DNA from: Streptomyces sp. WAC08241
GTDB lineage: Bacteria; Actinomycetota; Actinomycetes; Streptomycetales; Streptomycetaceae
Direction: 5' to 3'
Assembly (NCBI GenBank): GCA_007858575.1
Contig: CP042280.1
Location: forward strand, 1 to 64,000
Length of the DNA: 64,000 bases
Under the pieces are notes generated by a model that worked only from the letters and a program-made list of their open reading frames with translations, did not search any database and had not been told where the DNA came from. Of this stretch, positions 54,255-63,914 are shown in pieces. The translations under genes were made by a program, and so were the position numbers. How positions within the stretch are numbered: the stretch's first letter is position 1; the number at the start of each line of letters is the position of its first letter.

Positions 54255-54504
54255 TCAGGCGGCGGGGGTGACGGGCGGCAGGTCCGGGCGGACGTCCTTC
54301 AGGTCGTCGGCCGTGATGTTCCGGTAGTGCTGCGCGTGGCCGTGAACCGCGCGCCGCAGCCTCCACCGGGGCGGGGCGCCCATCCGGAGATGTCGGTGTG
54401 GTGGGTCTTACTGGGAGGGTGGGCTTCCGGCATCCGTCGCAGTACGAGTCAGTGCGGTTGATGACGAGGGTGGCGGTCAGCTCGGGCTGCTCGGTGGCGG
54501 TCAT
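54255..54504 (-). CDS. Small uncharacterised protein
   Basis: About 80 residues, ATG at 54504 (MTATEQPELTATLVINRTDS). CDGCRKPTL gives one CxxC; after breaks near 54420 and 54345 it continues HGHAQHYRNITADDLKDVRP. Unknown. Confidence 0.5.
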
Positions 54505-54583
54505 GGTCGGGGTTCTCCTCCGGGTCGGTAGGGTCTGGGCCGGGCCGCCTCGCACTTCGACTGCGGGGCGGCCTGCGGCGTGT

Positions 54584-55077
54584 TCAGATCCGGCTGGGGT
54601 GGGACGCGATGTCGGCGTCGGCCATCGCGGCCAGGCACTCCGCCTTCTGCTTCTCGTAGCTCTTGCCGGAGGCCTGCCCGGCGCGCTTGGCGAGCAGGTA
54701 GGCCTGCTCGTCCTCGGCGGTCGGCGCCTCGATCCGCAGGGCGTGCAGCACAGCGGCGAGGACGGTCCCCGGGTCGGCGTCGGGCTGGCCGGCGGCGCCC
54801 TCGATGGCGTGCCACGCGCGGTCGTGCTCCTGGACGGTGAGCTTGCGGGGCTGCTCGGCGCCGGGTGCTCGACGACCCACTGCCGCACGGTCTTCTCGAC
54901 CTCCAGCAGGGCCGCGGCACCCTGCTCGCGGGCTGCGGTGTCCTGCGGGCTGTCGCTGGCCGCGCGCCACGCGTTCCGGAGCGACCGCTGGTAGGTCTTC
55001 AGCGGCCCGTTGAGGGTGTCGGCGAGGGCAGTGAGGGCGTAGATCTGGTCACGGGTGGGCTGCGGCTGCTCGGGCAT
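54584..55077 (-). CDS. Uncharacterised helical protein
   Basis: About 164 residues (MPEQPQPTRDQIYALTALAD). Helices LKTYQRSLRNAWRAASDSPQ and, after a break near 54865, EHDRAWHAIEGAAGQPDAD and LLAKRAGQASGKSYEKQKAE. Common in Streptomyces phages; not assigned. Confidence 0.6.
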
Positions 55078-55128
55078 CGGTGTCTCCTGGGTGTGTGGGC
55101 GGGTGGAACCGGATTCAGGCGGCGGTGG

Positions 55129-55689
55129 TCAGTCCTCGTCGCCGGGAAGCGGGTGGCCGGCGGCGCGGAGCCGGTTGGCGAGGTCGTTGCAGTCGATGCC
55201 GCCGATGTCGTTGGACTCGACGACGTACTCGGTGACGATCCGCAGGACGTCGTTGCGCTGTTGTTCGGCGCGCTCGCGGAACTGGTGCGGGGTGGGGCTG
55301 GTGCGGCGCTGGATGGTGACGGTGTAGGAGTCGCGGGGGTCGGGGCCGTGCCGCAGGTCCATGGAGACGGACGGGGCGGTCATCTCGGTCTCGACGTAGT
55401 TCTCGGCGCCGTATCCGTCGAGGATGCCGCGCATTGAGGCGACGAAGATCTTGAGGATTTCGGTGGCCTCGGAGAGTTCGAGGGCGGCGACGCCGTCCTT
55501 GATGGTGAGGGAGCGCATCATCGTGCCGTCGACGAGGATCTCGGCGGCGAGGTCTCCGAGGGCTTCGAAGGCGCGGTCGGCCAGCTCGGCGGGGTTCGCG
55601 GAGGCGGGGCTGTTGGCGATGGCGGTCTCGATGGCGTTGCGGGCCTGTTTTCGGCGGGTGGCGCGCTGGGGTTCGGTCAGCTCGGGCAT
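55129..55689 (-). CDS. Uncharacterised protein
   Basis: 186 residues, ATG at 55689 with AGGAG upstream. LTIKDGVAALELSEATEILK and VSMDLRHGPDPRDSYTVTIQ form a mixed beta/alpha core. Intact. Ends in PLPGDED. Family unknown to me. Confidence 0.65.
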   Translation of the reverse strand: MPELTEPQRATRRKQARNAIETAIANSPASANPAELADRAFEALGDLAAEILVDGTMMRSLTIKDGVAALELSEATEILKIFVASMRGILDGYGAENYVETEMTAPSVSMDLRHGPDPRDSYTVTIQRRTSPTPHQFRERAEQQRNDVLRIVTEYVVESNDIGGIDCNDLANRLRAAGHPLPGDED

Positions 55690-55718
55690 GGGGTGCTCCT
55701 GGGTGGGTGCGGCAGGGG

Positions 55719-56499
55719 TCAGGCGGCAGATGCGGTAGTACGGCGGCGAGCAGCCCGGCATGGCTCACACGGTCGGGTGCCTTGCCGGTAGTGGGCCTGG
55801 TGGCCTGCGGGGGTACCGCACTGGCCGGTCCAGTCGGGGCGGCCATCGGATCGTCGATGGTGTCGTCGTCCCAGGCACCGATGGTGCCCACTGCCTGTCG
55901 CGTGCGATGCGGCAGGCTGCCTCTGCTCTGTGCAGTGGAATGCCTTCGGCGACAGGGTCAAGGCGCCACAGTTCGTCGTAGAGAGCGATGACGGTACGAA
56001 CGGTGCCTGCTTCGGACAGAGGACGGACGATGGTGCGGCCGAAGTTGCTTCGGTTCATGCCCAGCCGTCGCGCGAGCTCTGACTGTGTCCATCCCTTGGC
56101 GACTAGGGCCTGGAGCCGGCGTCGGGTTCCGGTGCCGTCGATAGGGGTACGGGCGCCGAGGTTGTTGAGCGTCGGCTGAAGAGCGAGGAGTTTCACTGCG
56201 GTCGCGGGCCGTACTCGTTTGCTGGGTTCGAGGCCGCGGAGCCGGTCCCCGTACAGGAGCTTGGATACGCCTCCGGTGGAGACGCCGGCGAGTTTGGCGG
56301 CGCGCATCCATCCGATGCCGAACTCTCCGAGTGCTCGTACATGCTGGCGGACGGGTTCGGCGTCGACGAAGGGCGTCCAGCGGCCGTAGGCGATGGCCCT
56401 GTACCGGTTGTTCTCGTAGTCGCGAGCGGCTCGGCAGCATGTTTCGCATCGACACTTTTCAAGGTGGTATTTCGCGTTGCCGTGGACGCGTTCCTGCAT
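55719..56499 (-). CDS. Helix-turn-helix DNA-binding protein with terminal Cys motifs
   Basis: About 260 residues, ATG at 56499 (MQERVHGNAKYHLEKCRCET). A CRCETCCRAARDYENNRYR cluster opens the protein. The helix-turn-helix at residues ~70-95 (IGWMRAAKLAGVSTGGVSKL) is followed by a second one, LVAKGWTQSELARRLGMNRS. C-terminal CEPCRAARRRT echoes the N-terminal Cys motif after a break near 55885. This actinophage family is common; it may regulate early genes. Candidate for the operator-binding repressor, unproven. Confidence 0.65.
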
Positions 56500-56531
56500 G
56501 GCGGTCTCCTTCAGGCGGGGCCGGCGGGGTG

Positions 56532-56971
56532 TCAGAACGACCAGTCGGTCGACCAGCCTCCGGTTCCACGGGGCTGCGGGACCAGCGGCGCAGGCCCTGA
56601 CGCTTGAGCTGGAGCCGGTTGGAGATCCGCTCCCAGCGGGCGCAGGCGGTTGTGCCGCAGTCGAGGCAGTACGGTTCGGCGCTCTCTCCGTCGTACTCGG
56701 GGCCCAGCCGGTGGTGGCGTGATGCTGGGCGGGCGGCACGGCGGGCACGCATCCGGGCGAGGATCTGCGCCTGCGTCGGCGGCTCGTACTGGTGGTAGCC
56801 CTTGCCCGGGCGCCAGTACTGCCAGTGCGGGTTCGAGAGGCCGCACCAGCGGCAGCCGGACGGGACCGGCGGGTGACCGTCGGGGTAGTAAATGTGGCCG
56901 CGGAGCATGCCGGTCTCGGGGTGCCGGTGGCCGTAGCCCCGAAGGTGCTTAAGCGGGTCAGGAGTGGTCAC
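56532..56971 (-). CDS. Small zinc-finger-like protein
   Basis: About 145 residues from GTG at 56971 (MTTPDPLKHLRGYGHRHPET). CRWCGLSNPHWQYWRPG and YCLDCGTTACARWERI supply two CxxC pairs. C-terminus, after a break near 56600, ends RGTGGWSTDWSF. Recurrent Streptomyces phage protein. Confidence 0.6.
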
Positions 56972-57361
56972 TTGCTGGCCTCCTGGCCCTCGGTGGGCCG
57001 AACGGGATGGCGCCGGTGCGCTGCTCGGCGGGGACGATGACGGCGTTGTCGGGGAGTCGGTTACGCCAGTGGGTGGGGATCTCGCCCTGGCACATGACGT
57101 TGTTGGAGGTCACCGTGCTGCCGTCGGCGAACTGGAAGGTGAAAAGCCGGCCTCCGAAGCCGAGGTACTGCGCCGGAGTGGTGTGGTCCATGGGGCGGAT
57201 GACGTAGTGCAGGCCGCGGGCGCGGGCCACACGGTCGTCCGGGCTGCCCGGGGTGCGGGAGGGCACGGTGTCACCGTTGGCGGCCCAGGTGACCTTCTCG
57301 TTCCAGAAGCGGCAGTCGAAGCAGTTGCCGGTGGTGCAGCAGGAACGGGCTGATCGGGCAT
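56968..57361 (-). CDS. Uncharacterised protein with Cys cluster
   Basis: About 130 residues, ATG at 57361 (MPDQ, then after a break near 57345 SCCTTGNCFDCRFWNEKV). Strand-rich part GGRLFTFQFADGSTVTSNNV, later LPDNAVIVPAEQRTGAIP. I recall this as a frequent Streptomyces phage family; function unknown. Confidence 0.6.
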
Positions 57362-57396
57362 GGCGGGCTCCTTGGTCGTCCTGAACAGAAGGGCGG

Positions 57397-57434
57397 GGCC
57401 GCGCGCCCCGGTCAGGGGTTCGGGGCGCGCGGCC
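57397..57434 (-). terminator. Perfect 13-bp hairpin
   Basis: GGCCGCGCGCCCC / GGGGCGCGCGGCC with a 12-base loop. It follows the stop of the 57.6-58.1 kb gene on the minus strand. The remaining gap to 57577 holds another short stem (GGCTCCCC/GGGGAGCC near 57546-57571) and no gene. Confidence 0.8.
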
Positions 57435-57577
57435 GGGGTGGGCGGTCTCGACAGGCCTGCGGGGCACGAAGGGGTGTCGTGCGCCGTGGCGTGGAGTCCT
57501 GCCCGGGTGCCGACCGCCCGCGGGAGGGTGCAGACGGCCGGCGGGGCTCCCCTAGGGGTTGGGGAGCCGTCTAAGGG

Positions 57578-58078
57578 TCAGTACTTGGTGACGAGGGTGC
57601 GGTAGTCGCGGCCGTCGAAGCCCCACAGGCGGGCGTGGCCACCGGGCTTGAGCGCCTCGGCGTACAGCTCCCGCTTGGCGTCGTCGACCTGGTCGGCGGT
57701 AAGGTCACGGCGGATCAGGCAGGGGACGGTGTAGCCGCGTCCGTGACGCTCGATGAGGCGGACCTCGTAGCGGGGCTCCATCGGCAGGGCGTCGGGGCCG
57801 TAGATGACGTAGGCGATGAAGCCGAGGTAAAGGTCGCCGACGAGGTGGATGGCGTGGGCGAGGCGGGCGATCTCGGCGTCTTCGGCGTCGGCCTGGGCCT
57901 GGAGGACGTCGGCCTGGTTCTGGAGGTGGTGGAGGTTTCCGCGGGTGTTGTGCTCGTCCTCCCAGGAGCGGAAGAGGCCGATCTGGACCTTGCCGGTGAG
58001 GGCGGTGATCTTGCGGTGGAGGGTGGCGAGTTCGGTGTGGAGGTCGCGGTGGTTGTGGAGCCCGAGGTTGGTGATCAT
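57578..58078 (-). CDS. Uncharacterised protein, first gene under operator C
   Basis: 166 residues (MITNLGLHNHRDLHTELATL), AAGGGGCGG before ATG. Coiled coil HLQNQADVLQAQADAEDAEI, then a compact domain with YEVRLIERHGRGYTVPCLIR. Intact. Its promoter is the CTGTTGCG palindrome 50 bases upstream, so it is probably repressed in the lysogen. Confidence 0.65.
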   Translation of the reverse strand: MITNLGLHNHRDLHTELATLHRKITALTGKVQIGLFRSWEDEHNTRGNLHHLQNQADVLQAQADAEDAEIARLAHAIHLVGDLYLGFIAYVIYGPDALPMEPRYEVRLIERHGRGYTVPCLIRRDLTADQVDDAKRELYAEALKPGGHARLWGFDGRDYRTLVTKY

Positions 58079-58106
58079 GTTCCGCCCCTTGGATTACAGT
58101 GGGTCG

Positions 58107-58166
58107 TTGTCGGCTCCACCAGACTAACCCTTACCTGTTGCGTGCGCAACAGGTAAGGCGGATACG
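58107..58166. promoter_or_regulatory. Operator/promoter C (bidirectional)
   Basis: Extended palindrome CTTACCTGTTGCGT/GCGCAACAGGTAAG at 58130-58157, 26 of 28 matched. Leftward TTGCGC, 17 bases, TAGTCT. Rightward TTGCGT and TACGGT 19 bases apart lead into the ssb terminator, so only the leftward direction has a gene. Confidence 0.8.
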
Positions 58167-58176
58167 GTACACGAAA

Positions 58177-58206
58177 GGGGCCCGATCCCTCAGGACCAGG
58201 CCCCTC
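58177..58206 (-). terminator. Hairpin after ssb
   Basis: GGGGCC / GGCCCC with a 16-base loop, just downstream of the ssb stop on the minus strand and upstream of operator C. Confidence 0.6.
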
Positions 58207-58216
58207 ACCAACCCCC

Positions 58217-58741
58217 TCAGAACGGCGGCTCATCCGAGTAACCACCACCGCCACCCTGCTGCTGACCACCCGCCGAAACAGACGCCCACGGATCCTCAGC
58301 CGGCGCACCACCACCCTGCCGACCACCAGAGCCACCGCTCTGCTGGCTACCACCCTGACTTCCCTGACCGCCACGGCCCGCAGCCTTCGTGACCTTCGCC
58401 GTCGCACCCTTCAAGCTCGGGCCGACCTCCTCAACATCCAGCTCGTACACCGTGCGCTTCACCCCCTCACGGTCCTCATACGACCGCTGCCGCAGCCGGC
58501 CCTGCACGATGACCCGCATCCCCTTCTGCAGGGACTCCGCCACGTTCTCCGCCGCCTGCCGCCACACCACACACGGCAGGAACAGGCTGTCACCGTCCTT
58601 CCACTCGTTCGTCTGCTTGTCGAACGTCCGCGGCGTCGACGCGATCCGGAACTTCGCCACCGCCGCACCCTGCGCGGTGAACCGCAGCTCAGGATCGTCC
58701 ACCAGATTCCCAACCACCGTGATGGTCACTTCGCCTGCCAT
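58217..58741 (-). CDS. ssb: Single-stranded DNA-binding protein
   Basis: 174 residues (MAGEVTITVVGNLVDDPELR). OB-fold motifs GAAVAKFRIASTPRTF, SLFLPCVVWRQAAENVAESL and KGMRVIVQGRLRQRSYEDRE. A Gly/Gln-rich linker leads to the acidic tail SDEPPF that binds replication partners. It coats single-stranded DNA during phage replication and recombination. GGAG upstream. Intact and well placed among replication-region genes. Confidence 0.95.
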   Translation of the reverse strand: MAGEVTITVVGNLVDDPELRFTAQGAAVAKFRIASTPRTFDKQTNEWKDGDSLFLPCVVWRQAAENVAESLQKGMRVIVQGRLRQRSYEDREGVKRTVYELDVEEVGPSLKGATAKVTKAAGRGGQGSQGGSQQSGGSGGRQGGGAPAEDPWASVSAGGQQQGGGGGYSDEPPF

Positions 58742-58763
58742 GCCGCACTCCTCCGTGTGTAGG

Positions 58764-59542
58764 TCAGCTCGCTTGCTTCTCAGGGAACTGGTAATCGCCG
58801 GTCACCCAGTGCTCTCGGCTCCTGCGCGACGGGCCCTGACGCGGCGCCCGCACCGGACCCCCGTACTGCCCGTACCGGCGGCCCCGGCAGATGTGCCCGA
58901 TGTCCTCCGGCGTTGTGTCGTACTCCACCGCCAGCACGTGGTCCGACGTCCCCGCCACCGACCGAGTCCGCACATCCACGACCTCGAGCTCGGTGAACTC
59001 CCGGCCGTCCGACGGCCGCGGCATCTCCGGGAACACCCGGCCCTGCTCCTCGTACTCGCGGCGCATCCGGAGCACGAACCGCTGCGTCGACCCCTTGTAG
59101 AGCCCGTGCGCTTGGTCGACCTCCGCGTACTTCACGCCGTACCCGACCGCGCGGACGATCCCGTGGAGGCGTTCCTCGTCCGTCACCGTCACCCGCCGGC
59201 CCCGCGCGTAGGCGGCCACCGCGACCTCGTCGACCTCGTCGACCATGTCCACCTCGTCGGCGATCTGCCGCAGGGTCCGCCGGTCCTCCTGGTCCGGCTC
59301 CACCGGCCGCCCGTACTCGTCGAAGTCCACCCACCCCCACAAGGCACCCAGGAACGGTCCGGATCAACCAGACCGGCCAGGACGACCGCGAGCGCCCCCG
59401 TCTGCATGAGGTCGAGCCGGCCGAGGAGCTCGGCCACGTCCTCGCGGCCACCGTCGCCCTGCACGATCGTCGCCAGCCGGGCAGCGACCGGCAGCATCTC
59501 CTCCGCGAGATCCCCGCACTCCTGCGCGCTCAACACGCTCAT
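58764..59542 (-). CDS. Uncharacterised early protein beside WhiB
   Basis: About 260 residues, ATG at 59542 (MSVLSAQECGDLAEEMLPVA). N-terminal helices, then after a break near 59350, EVDMVDEVDEVAVAAYARGR RVTV, VKYAEVDQAHGLYKGSTQRF and VRTRSVAGTSDHVLAVEYDT. The mid-section may hold a helix-turn-helix. Overlaps the WhiB gene, so the pair is coupled. Confidence 0.6.
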
Positions 59543-60005
59543 GCCGCGACCTCCGCGTCCTGCTGCGCGTCCTCGCAGTCGAACCGCGCGAGCGCCTTAC
59601 GGACCACAGCCCGGTCGACACCGAGACGGGCCGCGATCTGCCGCAGCGGGATCCCCTTCCTGCGCCATAGGAGGATCCGGTCACGGGCCTCCACGCACCG
59701 GTCCATGCCGCCACCCGGGCCCTGCGGGACGACCCGGATCAGCGGCCACCGCTCCTCCTCCGTCATGCCGCCCAGGACACCGAACTGCTCACGGTTCTCC
59801 AGCGCCCAGTCCAGGCACTCTCGGCGGACGGGGCAGGACATGCACACCGTCTTCGCCTGCGTGGCCTGTTCCCGCGCGGCCCTGCTGATACCGACGGGGA
59901 AGAACAGCTCGGGGTCGGCGTACCGGCATTCGGCTTGCTCACCCCAGCGGGGGTCGCGCGTGGTCGTTGCGGCGGCTGTTATGGGAGGCTGATTTCGGTG
60001 GTCAT
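59539..60005 (-). CDS. WhiB-family iron-sulphur regulator fused to a helix-turn-helix
   Basis: About 154 residues, ATG at 60005 (break at the CCCAT near 59980). Four cysteines C27 (AECRYADPELFF), C55 and C58 (CMSC), C64 (RREC) match the [4Fe-4S] pattern, followed by a beta-turn GVLGGM where most WhiB proteins have GVWGG. The C-terminal half (LWRRKGIPLRQIAARLGVDR AVVRK) is an extra helix-turn-helix. WhiB proteins bind sigma factors and DNA in actinomycetes; phage copies such as TM4 WhiBTM4 can interfere with the host. Confidence 0.85.
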
Positions 60006-60510
60006 CGGGGGTCTCCGAGGGTGTAGAGGCGGATGACGGCGCCGGGCTCGGTGAGAGCGTCGGGGTGCTCGTTCGGGTAGACCTTGCGGCTGTGGTTCTC
60101 GATGACGGAGCCGTCGTCCTTCCACGCTTTGGCGGAGGTGATGGCGTCGTAGGTGGACCGCTCGAGCTTGTCGATGTCGGGCTTGACGTTCGGGTAGGTG
60201 CGTCGGCGCTTGGGGGCGCTGGCGGGCTTGGGCAGGGTGAAGGTGATGTGGGCGTAGACGGGGCCGGTGAGGGGCTGGGCCTTGCCTTTGGCGATGGCTT
60301 CTTCGATGGCCTTCTGGACCTTGTCGCGCCAGGGCTTGACCTTGTCGGATGACTCCTTCATGACGGTGACGAGTCGTCCGGTTCGGCGGCTGCGTCGCTG
60401 TCCGACGGCGGTCTTGCTGCCCTGAGGCCAGGGAGTCCGTGGACGGCGACGGTGAGGCTGGGCTCGGTCTTCCAGTCGTAGGTGCCGGTGAGGACGGGGG
60501 CGGTGGTCAT
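60002..60510 (-). CDS. rusA: RusA-family Holliday junction resolvase
   Basis: About 169 residues, ATG at 60510 (MTTAPVLTGTYDWKTEPSLT). After one base near 60420, QGSKTAVGQRRSRRTGRLV is the RusA start (PQGSK). The core YAHITFTLPKPASAPKRRR, then TYPNVKPDIDKLERSTYDAI with the conserved DxDK-type acidic residues (PDIDKL). KAWKDDGSVI supplies a further Asp pair. It cuts four-way junctions in phage replication intermediates. Confidence 0.85.
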
Positions 60511-60701
60511 GGGGTGGGCTGCTTCCGGTGGAAGGGGCGGCTGGTGAGGTGCCATCCGCGGCAGGTGCGGCAGCGGTAGACGCGCTTCTCCTGCCGGTGC
60601 GGGTTGTTGCTGCGTTGGATGCGGGCGAGGACGATGTCTGCTCGGATCCGGTCGTAGTAGCGGCGCTTCCCTGTGGGGCACTGGCCGCATGGGCGGGTCA
60701 T
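60507..60701 (-). CDS. Small zinc-ribbon protein
   Basis: 64 residues (MTRPCGQCPTGKRRYYDRIR). CGQC and CRTCRGWHLTSRP give a Cys4 ribbon. A common small actinophage protein of this design often follows rusA or precedes DUF5131. Intact. Confidence 0.65.
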   Translation of the reverse strand: MTRPCGQCPTGKRRYYDRIRADIVLARIQRSNNPHRQEKRVYRCRTCRGWHLTSRPFHRKQPTP

Positions 60702-61659
60702 GGGGTGGCCGGGTAGTCGTCGTGGATGCGTCCGTCGAGTTCGCGGCCGGCGGCCTTCTTGCTGACGCGCTTCATTTCGACGCGGTGGCCGAGGTCGTCG
60801 ACCGGTCGCCGACGGCGATGTTGCTCTTGGTGCGGGGCCGCCGATGACGAGATAGTCGGTGGGGATGTAGGCGCCCCACTGCTTGAACAGGTAGGGGATG
60901 CGTTCTTGGGCGCACTGGTCGCGGAGGGTGCGGAACCAGTCGGGGTGTGCGGGGCGGGCGCCGTGGCCGGACTCTCCACCTGCGACAACCCAGCGGAGGG
61001 CCTTGATGCGGCCGCTGTCGCAGTGGGTGTCGGCGCAGGGTCCGCAGGCTTCGTCGTGTCCTTCGCCGTTACAGCAGGGGCAGGGCTTCCAGGTGTAGTC
61101 GGTGATGTCGATGGGGCCGAGGAGGGGTTCGGCGCTGATCCAGCGGATGGTGGCGGGGGTGTCGAGGAGGGCGGGGATGCGGATGTCGGCCCACTGCTGG
61201 TTCTCGACGGAGACGCCGAGCCACACGTTGGGCAGGGGCCAGGTCCAGGCCTCGGTGTGAGGCCCTTGCCGATGGCGCGGGAGCGGACCTGGTCGACGAA
61301 GGCCGGGTCGGCGAGGAGGCTGCGCATGCGGGCGTGCCGCTTGGTGAGGACCTGGAAGGTGTGACGGGGGCGGCAGCCATGACGGCGAAGATGTCGGCGA
61401 TCCAGGCGCGGTCGATGCCGGCGTGGAAGAGGTCGCTCATGGAGTTGACGAACACCTTGGCGGGCTTGCGCCAGGTGAGGGGCGTTGACCTTGTCGGGTC
61501 GGACCTGGATGTCGAAGCCGTGGGGAAGGCAGCCCCGCCGCGGAAGCGTTCGGCGATGGTGCGGGCGTAGCAGTTGTCACACCCAGCAGAGATCTGGGTG
61601 CACCCCGTAACCGCATTCCACGTGCGGTCGGTCCACTCGATGTCCGTCTTGTCAGCCAC
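60698..61659 (-). CDS. DUF5131 (phage Gp37/Gp68) family protein
   Basis: About 320 residues from GTG at 61659 (VADKTDIEWTDRTWNAVTGC). Signature GCTQISAGCDNCYARTIAER, KPAKVFVNSMSDLFHAGIDR, LPNVWLGVSVENQQWADIRI, RWISAEPLLGPIDITDYT and WVVAGGESGHGARPAHPDWF. This is the Gp37/Gp68 family, common in phages and often with a CxxC-rich core recalling radical enzymes, though no activity is proven. Breaks near 61510, 61365, 61255, 60835. Starts inside the HNH gene's stop. Confidence 0.8.
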
Positions 61660-62079
61660 GTCGAACACTCCGGAGGTTGTGGCCGCTGGCGTAGCGGCGG
61701 GGCGGTTTTCCTGGTCGTACTTGAGGAGGGTCTGTCCGCAGCCGCACGCACAGTCGATGGCTACGTTGGGTTCATCCGGGTTACGCAGATCGGTTCGCTT
61801 TCGGTGTTCCAGCGCATGGTGTGCCCGGCTGGATTTGACCGAGAGGTTTTCGGGGCGGTTGTCGGTCTTTACGTGGTTCTTGTGGTGAACCTGCTCGCCT
61901 CGAAGGATTGGTCTGCCTATCACCTGCTCGGCTACGAGGATGTGCTCGTACACGTAGCCGCGTGAGTCGGCGCGGTGGTGGTCCGGCTGCTTGACCAGTA
62001 CGTAGCCGCTGGAGGCGATAGTCCGACCGCCCTTCCATTGGTGGTTCCTGGCGCCCGGCTGCGCTCCTTTGCGGGGCAT
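61652..62079 (-). CDS. HNH endonuclease
   Basis: About 142 residues, ATG at 62079 (MPRKGAQPGARNHQWKGGRT). HNH motif: EQVHHKNHVKTDNRPENLSV, with HH, N and the second His in RAHHALEHRK. C-terminal CACGCGQTLLKYD may bind zinc. After a break near 61700 it ends PRRYASGHNLRSVRRG. Small HNH nucleases with AP2-like N-termini are frequent homing or packaging accessories in phages. Confidence 0.8.
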
Positions 62080-62093
62080 GGCGGATCTCCTCT

Positions 62094-62446
62094 CTACTCG
62101 GGCCGGCGGGCGGGGCACCGCCGGCCCGGCAAGCTCACTGGCTGGCTCGCGGTGCGGAGGGCGTAGTTCTCGTAGGACTCGGTGTGGCCGTCCCTGACCG
62201 AGGCCGTGAAGTCGGCGGACACCGCAGCGCGGACGAGGCGGCTGGTGGGGTGTTTCGGCATCGGGATCAGCGGCCCGTGGTCGTGGTACACGGTGGGCAG
62301 CGGGATTGGCGTGGGGACTCTGCGCCAACGAGGAGGGGTTCTCCTGTGTCCGAGTAGCGGCCGTTCCAGGTCCATTCGACGCCGATGACGTCGATGAAGC
62401 CGGCGTCCAGGTCGAATTCGGTGCCGTCGTGCAGGTAGGTGTTCAT
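62094..62446 (-). CDS. Uncharacterised Streptomyces phage protein
   Basis: About 117 residues, ATG at 62446 (MNTYLHDGTEFDLDAGFIDV). IGVEWTWNGRYSDTGEPLL, then TVYHDHGPLIPMPKHPTSRL after a break near 62315. A recurring Streptomyces phage family. Overlaps the previous gene. Confidence 0.6.
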
Positions 62447-62661
62447 GCGGGCCTGCCGGGGATCCAGCCGGGGTAGCTGGCGTCGGTGGAGACGGGGGCG
62501 GTGGGGTGGGTGACGAGCTGGATGGCCTCGGCGTTGGCGACGTACTCGGCTTCGTCCCAGTCCTTTGCGGCGGTGTGGCGGGCGCGGAGTTCAAGGAGGA
62601 CGGCTTCGGCGGCGACCTGCTCGGGCGGGATGTCGAGGAGTTCGATGCCGGTGGCGTTCAT
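62443..62661 (-). CDS. Small uncharacterised protein
   Basis: 72 residues (MNATGIELLDIPPEQVAAEA), intact. Helical ELRARHTAAKDWDEAEYVAN and a Pro-rich end. Overlapping starts and stops on both sides. Confidence 0.6.
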   Translation of the reverse strand: MNATGIELLDIPPEQVAAEAVLLELRARHTAAKDWDEAEYVANAEAIQLVTHPTAPVSTDASYPGWIPGRPA

Positions 62662-62923
62662 GCGGCACGCCCCAGGTGCTCGGTGTGGGCGATGTCGGCC
62701 TGGAGGTCGTTGATGTCGGCGGTTTCGCGGCGGATCTCCAGGACGCGGGCGTAGTAGCCGGCGGCGTACATGGGGTTGTGGTGTTCAGCGTTGTAGGCGG
62801 CGCGGGTGTTGAGGGTGTCGAGGGGGTGCCGGTCTGGTGGTCGTCGTAGGCGTCGGCGCGGCCGGCGTAGAAGTTGGGGTCCTGGTTGCCGGTGATGGCG
62901 GTGGTGAGGGTCATGAGGCTCAT
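62658..62923 (-). CDS. Small uncharacterised protein
   Basis: About 88 residues, ATG at 62923 (GGAG eight bases upstream). MTLTTAITGNQDPNFYAGRA, then after a break near 62825, LDTLNTRAAYNAEHHNPMY and EIRRETADINDLQADIAH. Unknown role. Confidence 0.6.
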
Positions 62924-62943
62924 GGCGTGTGCTCCTTCGCGGG

Positions 62944-63425
62944 TCAGGCGGCGCGCTGGCGGGGAAACGGGACACAGCGGTGGGGCTGGTGGTGCGCTGG
63001 GTGGGGACGCCGGTGGTGCGGGCCGTGTTGGCGGCTGCGGTGCGGAGGCGGTCGGTGATCTCGTCGCGGGTGGGCGGCGTCTTGCGGCCGATGGGCGGGG
63101 TGGCCGTCCAGTTGGAGATGTGCTCGATGTAGTCGGGGATCTCGACGCCGTCGTCGGTGAGGGTGGTGCAGGGCTCGGTGTCGAGGACGGCGGAGATGGC
63201 GTGGAGGAGCTGCATGGTGGGGGCGCTGTTCTCGATGAGGCGGAGGGAGGCGGCCTCGTCGTCGAAGAACGCGCGGGGCGGGGTGCAGCGTTCGGCGGTG
63301 ATGTAGGCGAGGGCGGCAATGTCGATGTCGCCGGTGTCGTGGCCGATGAGCTGCTCGCCGGTGTGGAGGCCGTGCGCGGTGATGTAGGTGGCCATGGCGG
63401 TGAGGTCGGCGGTGAGTGTGGGCAT
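62944..63425 (-). CDS. Uncharacterised early protein
   Basis: About 160 residues, ATG at 63425 (MPTLTADLTAMATYITAHGL). AALAYITAERCTPPRAFFDD, ENSAPTMQLLHAISAVLDTE, and DYIEHISN helix. Ends after a break near 62980 in HRCVPFPRQRAA. Family common in Streptomyces phages; unassigned. Confidence 0.6.
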
Positions 63426-63528
63426 GGGTGTCTCCCGGCGGGTGTGGCGGGTGTTGGTGCGGGTCTTGTCGGCCCGGCCGCAGGGACGGAGGGGTGTCGA
63501 CCTGGGGCCGGGCCGTGCTGTGGGGTGC

Positions 63529-63862
63529 CTAGTCCTCGACGGGGTGGGGTGGTCGTCGGCGCAGTCCGTGCACTGGAGGCGGGGAGGTTGTAGGTGCTGG
63601 TCTCGACGACGATGAGGCCGGGGGGTGTGGGTGTCGAAGATGGCGGTGCAGTAGCAGTGCGGGCAGGCGCACTTGGTGATTCGCCGCTGGCCGGAGGGGA
63701 TGCCGGCGGCGAGGCGGCGGCGGCCATGAGGAAGGCGTATGGTGGCGTCGCGGGTGTTGTCGGCCTGCTCCATGAAGGAGTCGAAGTGGGCCTGGTGGGT
63801 GGGGCCGAGCTTGTTGTAGTCGGCGAGTGCGGGGTGTTGCGGGCAGGGCTGTACACGCTCAT
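63529..63862 (-). CDS. Small zinc-site protein, first gene under operator D
   Basis: About 110 residues, ATG at 63862 (MSVYSPARNTPALADYNK after a break near 63800). CACPHCYCTAIFDTHTP and, in the last frame, LQCTDCADDHP supply two CxxC pairs. It starts 77 bases after the operator D palindrome, so it heads that leftward operon. Confidence 0.6.
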
Positions 63863-63914
63863 GGCGGTGCTCCTGGATTGGTAACTCGACGCTTGCCCGG
63901 TGTTGGGCTGGCGC

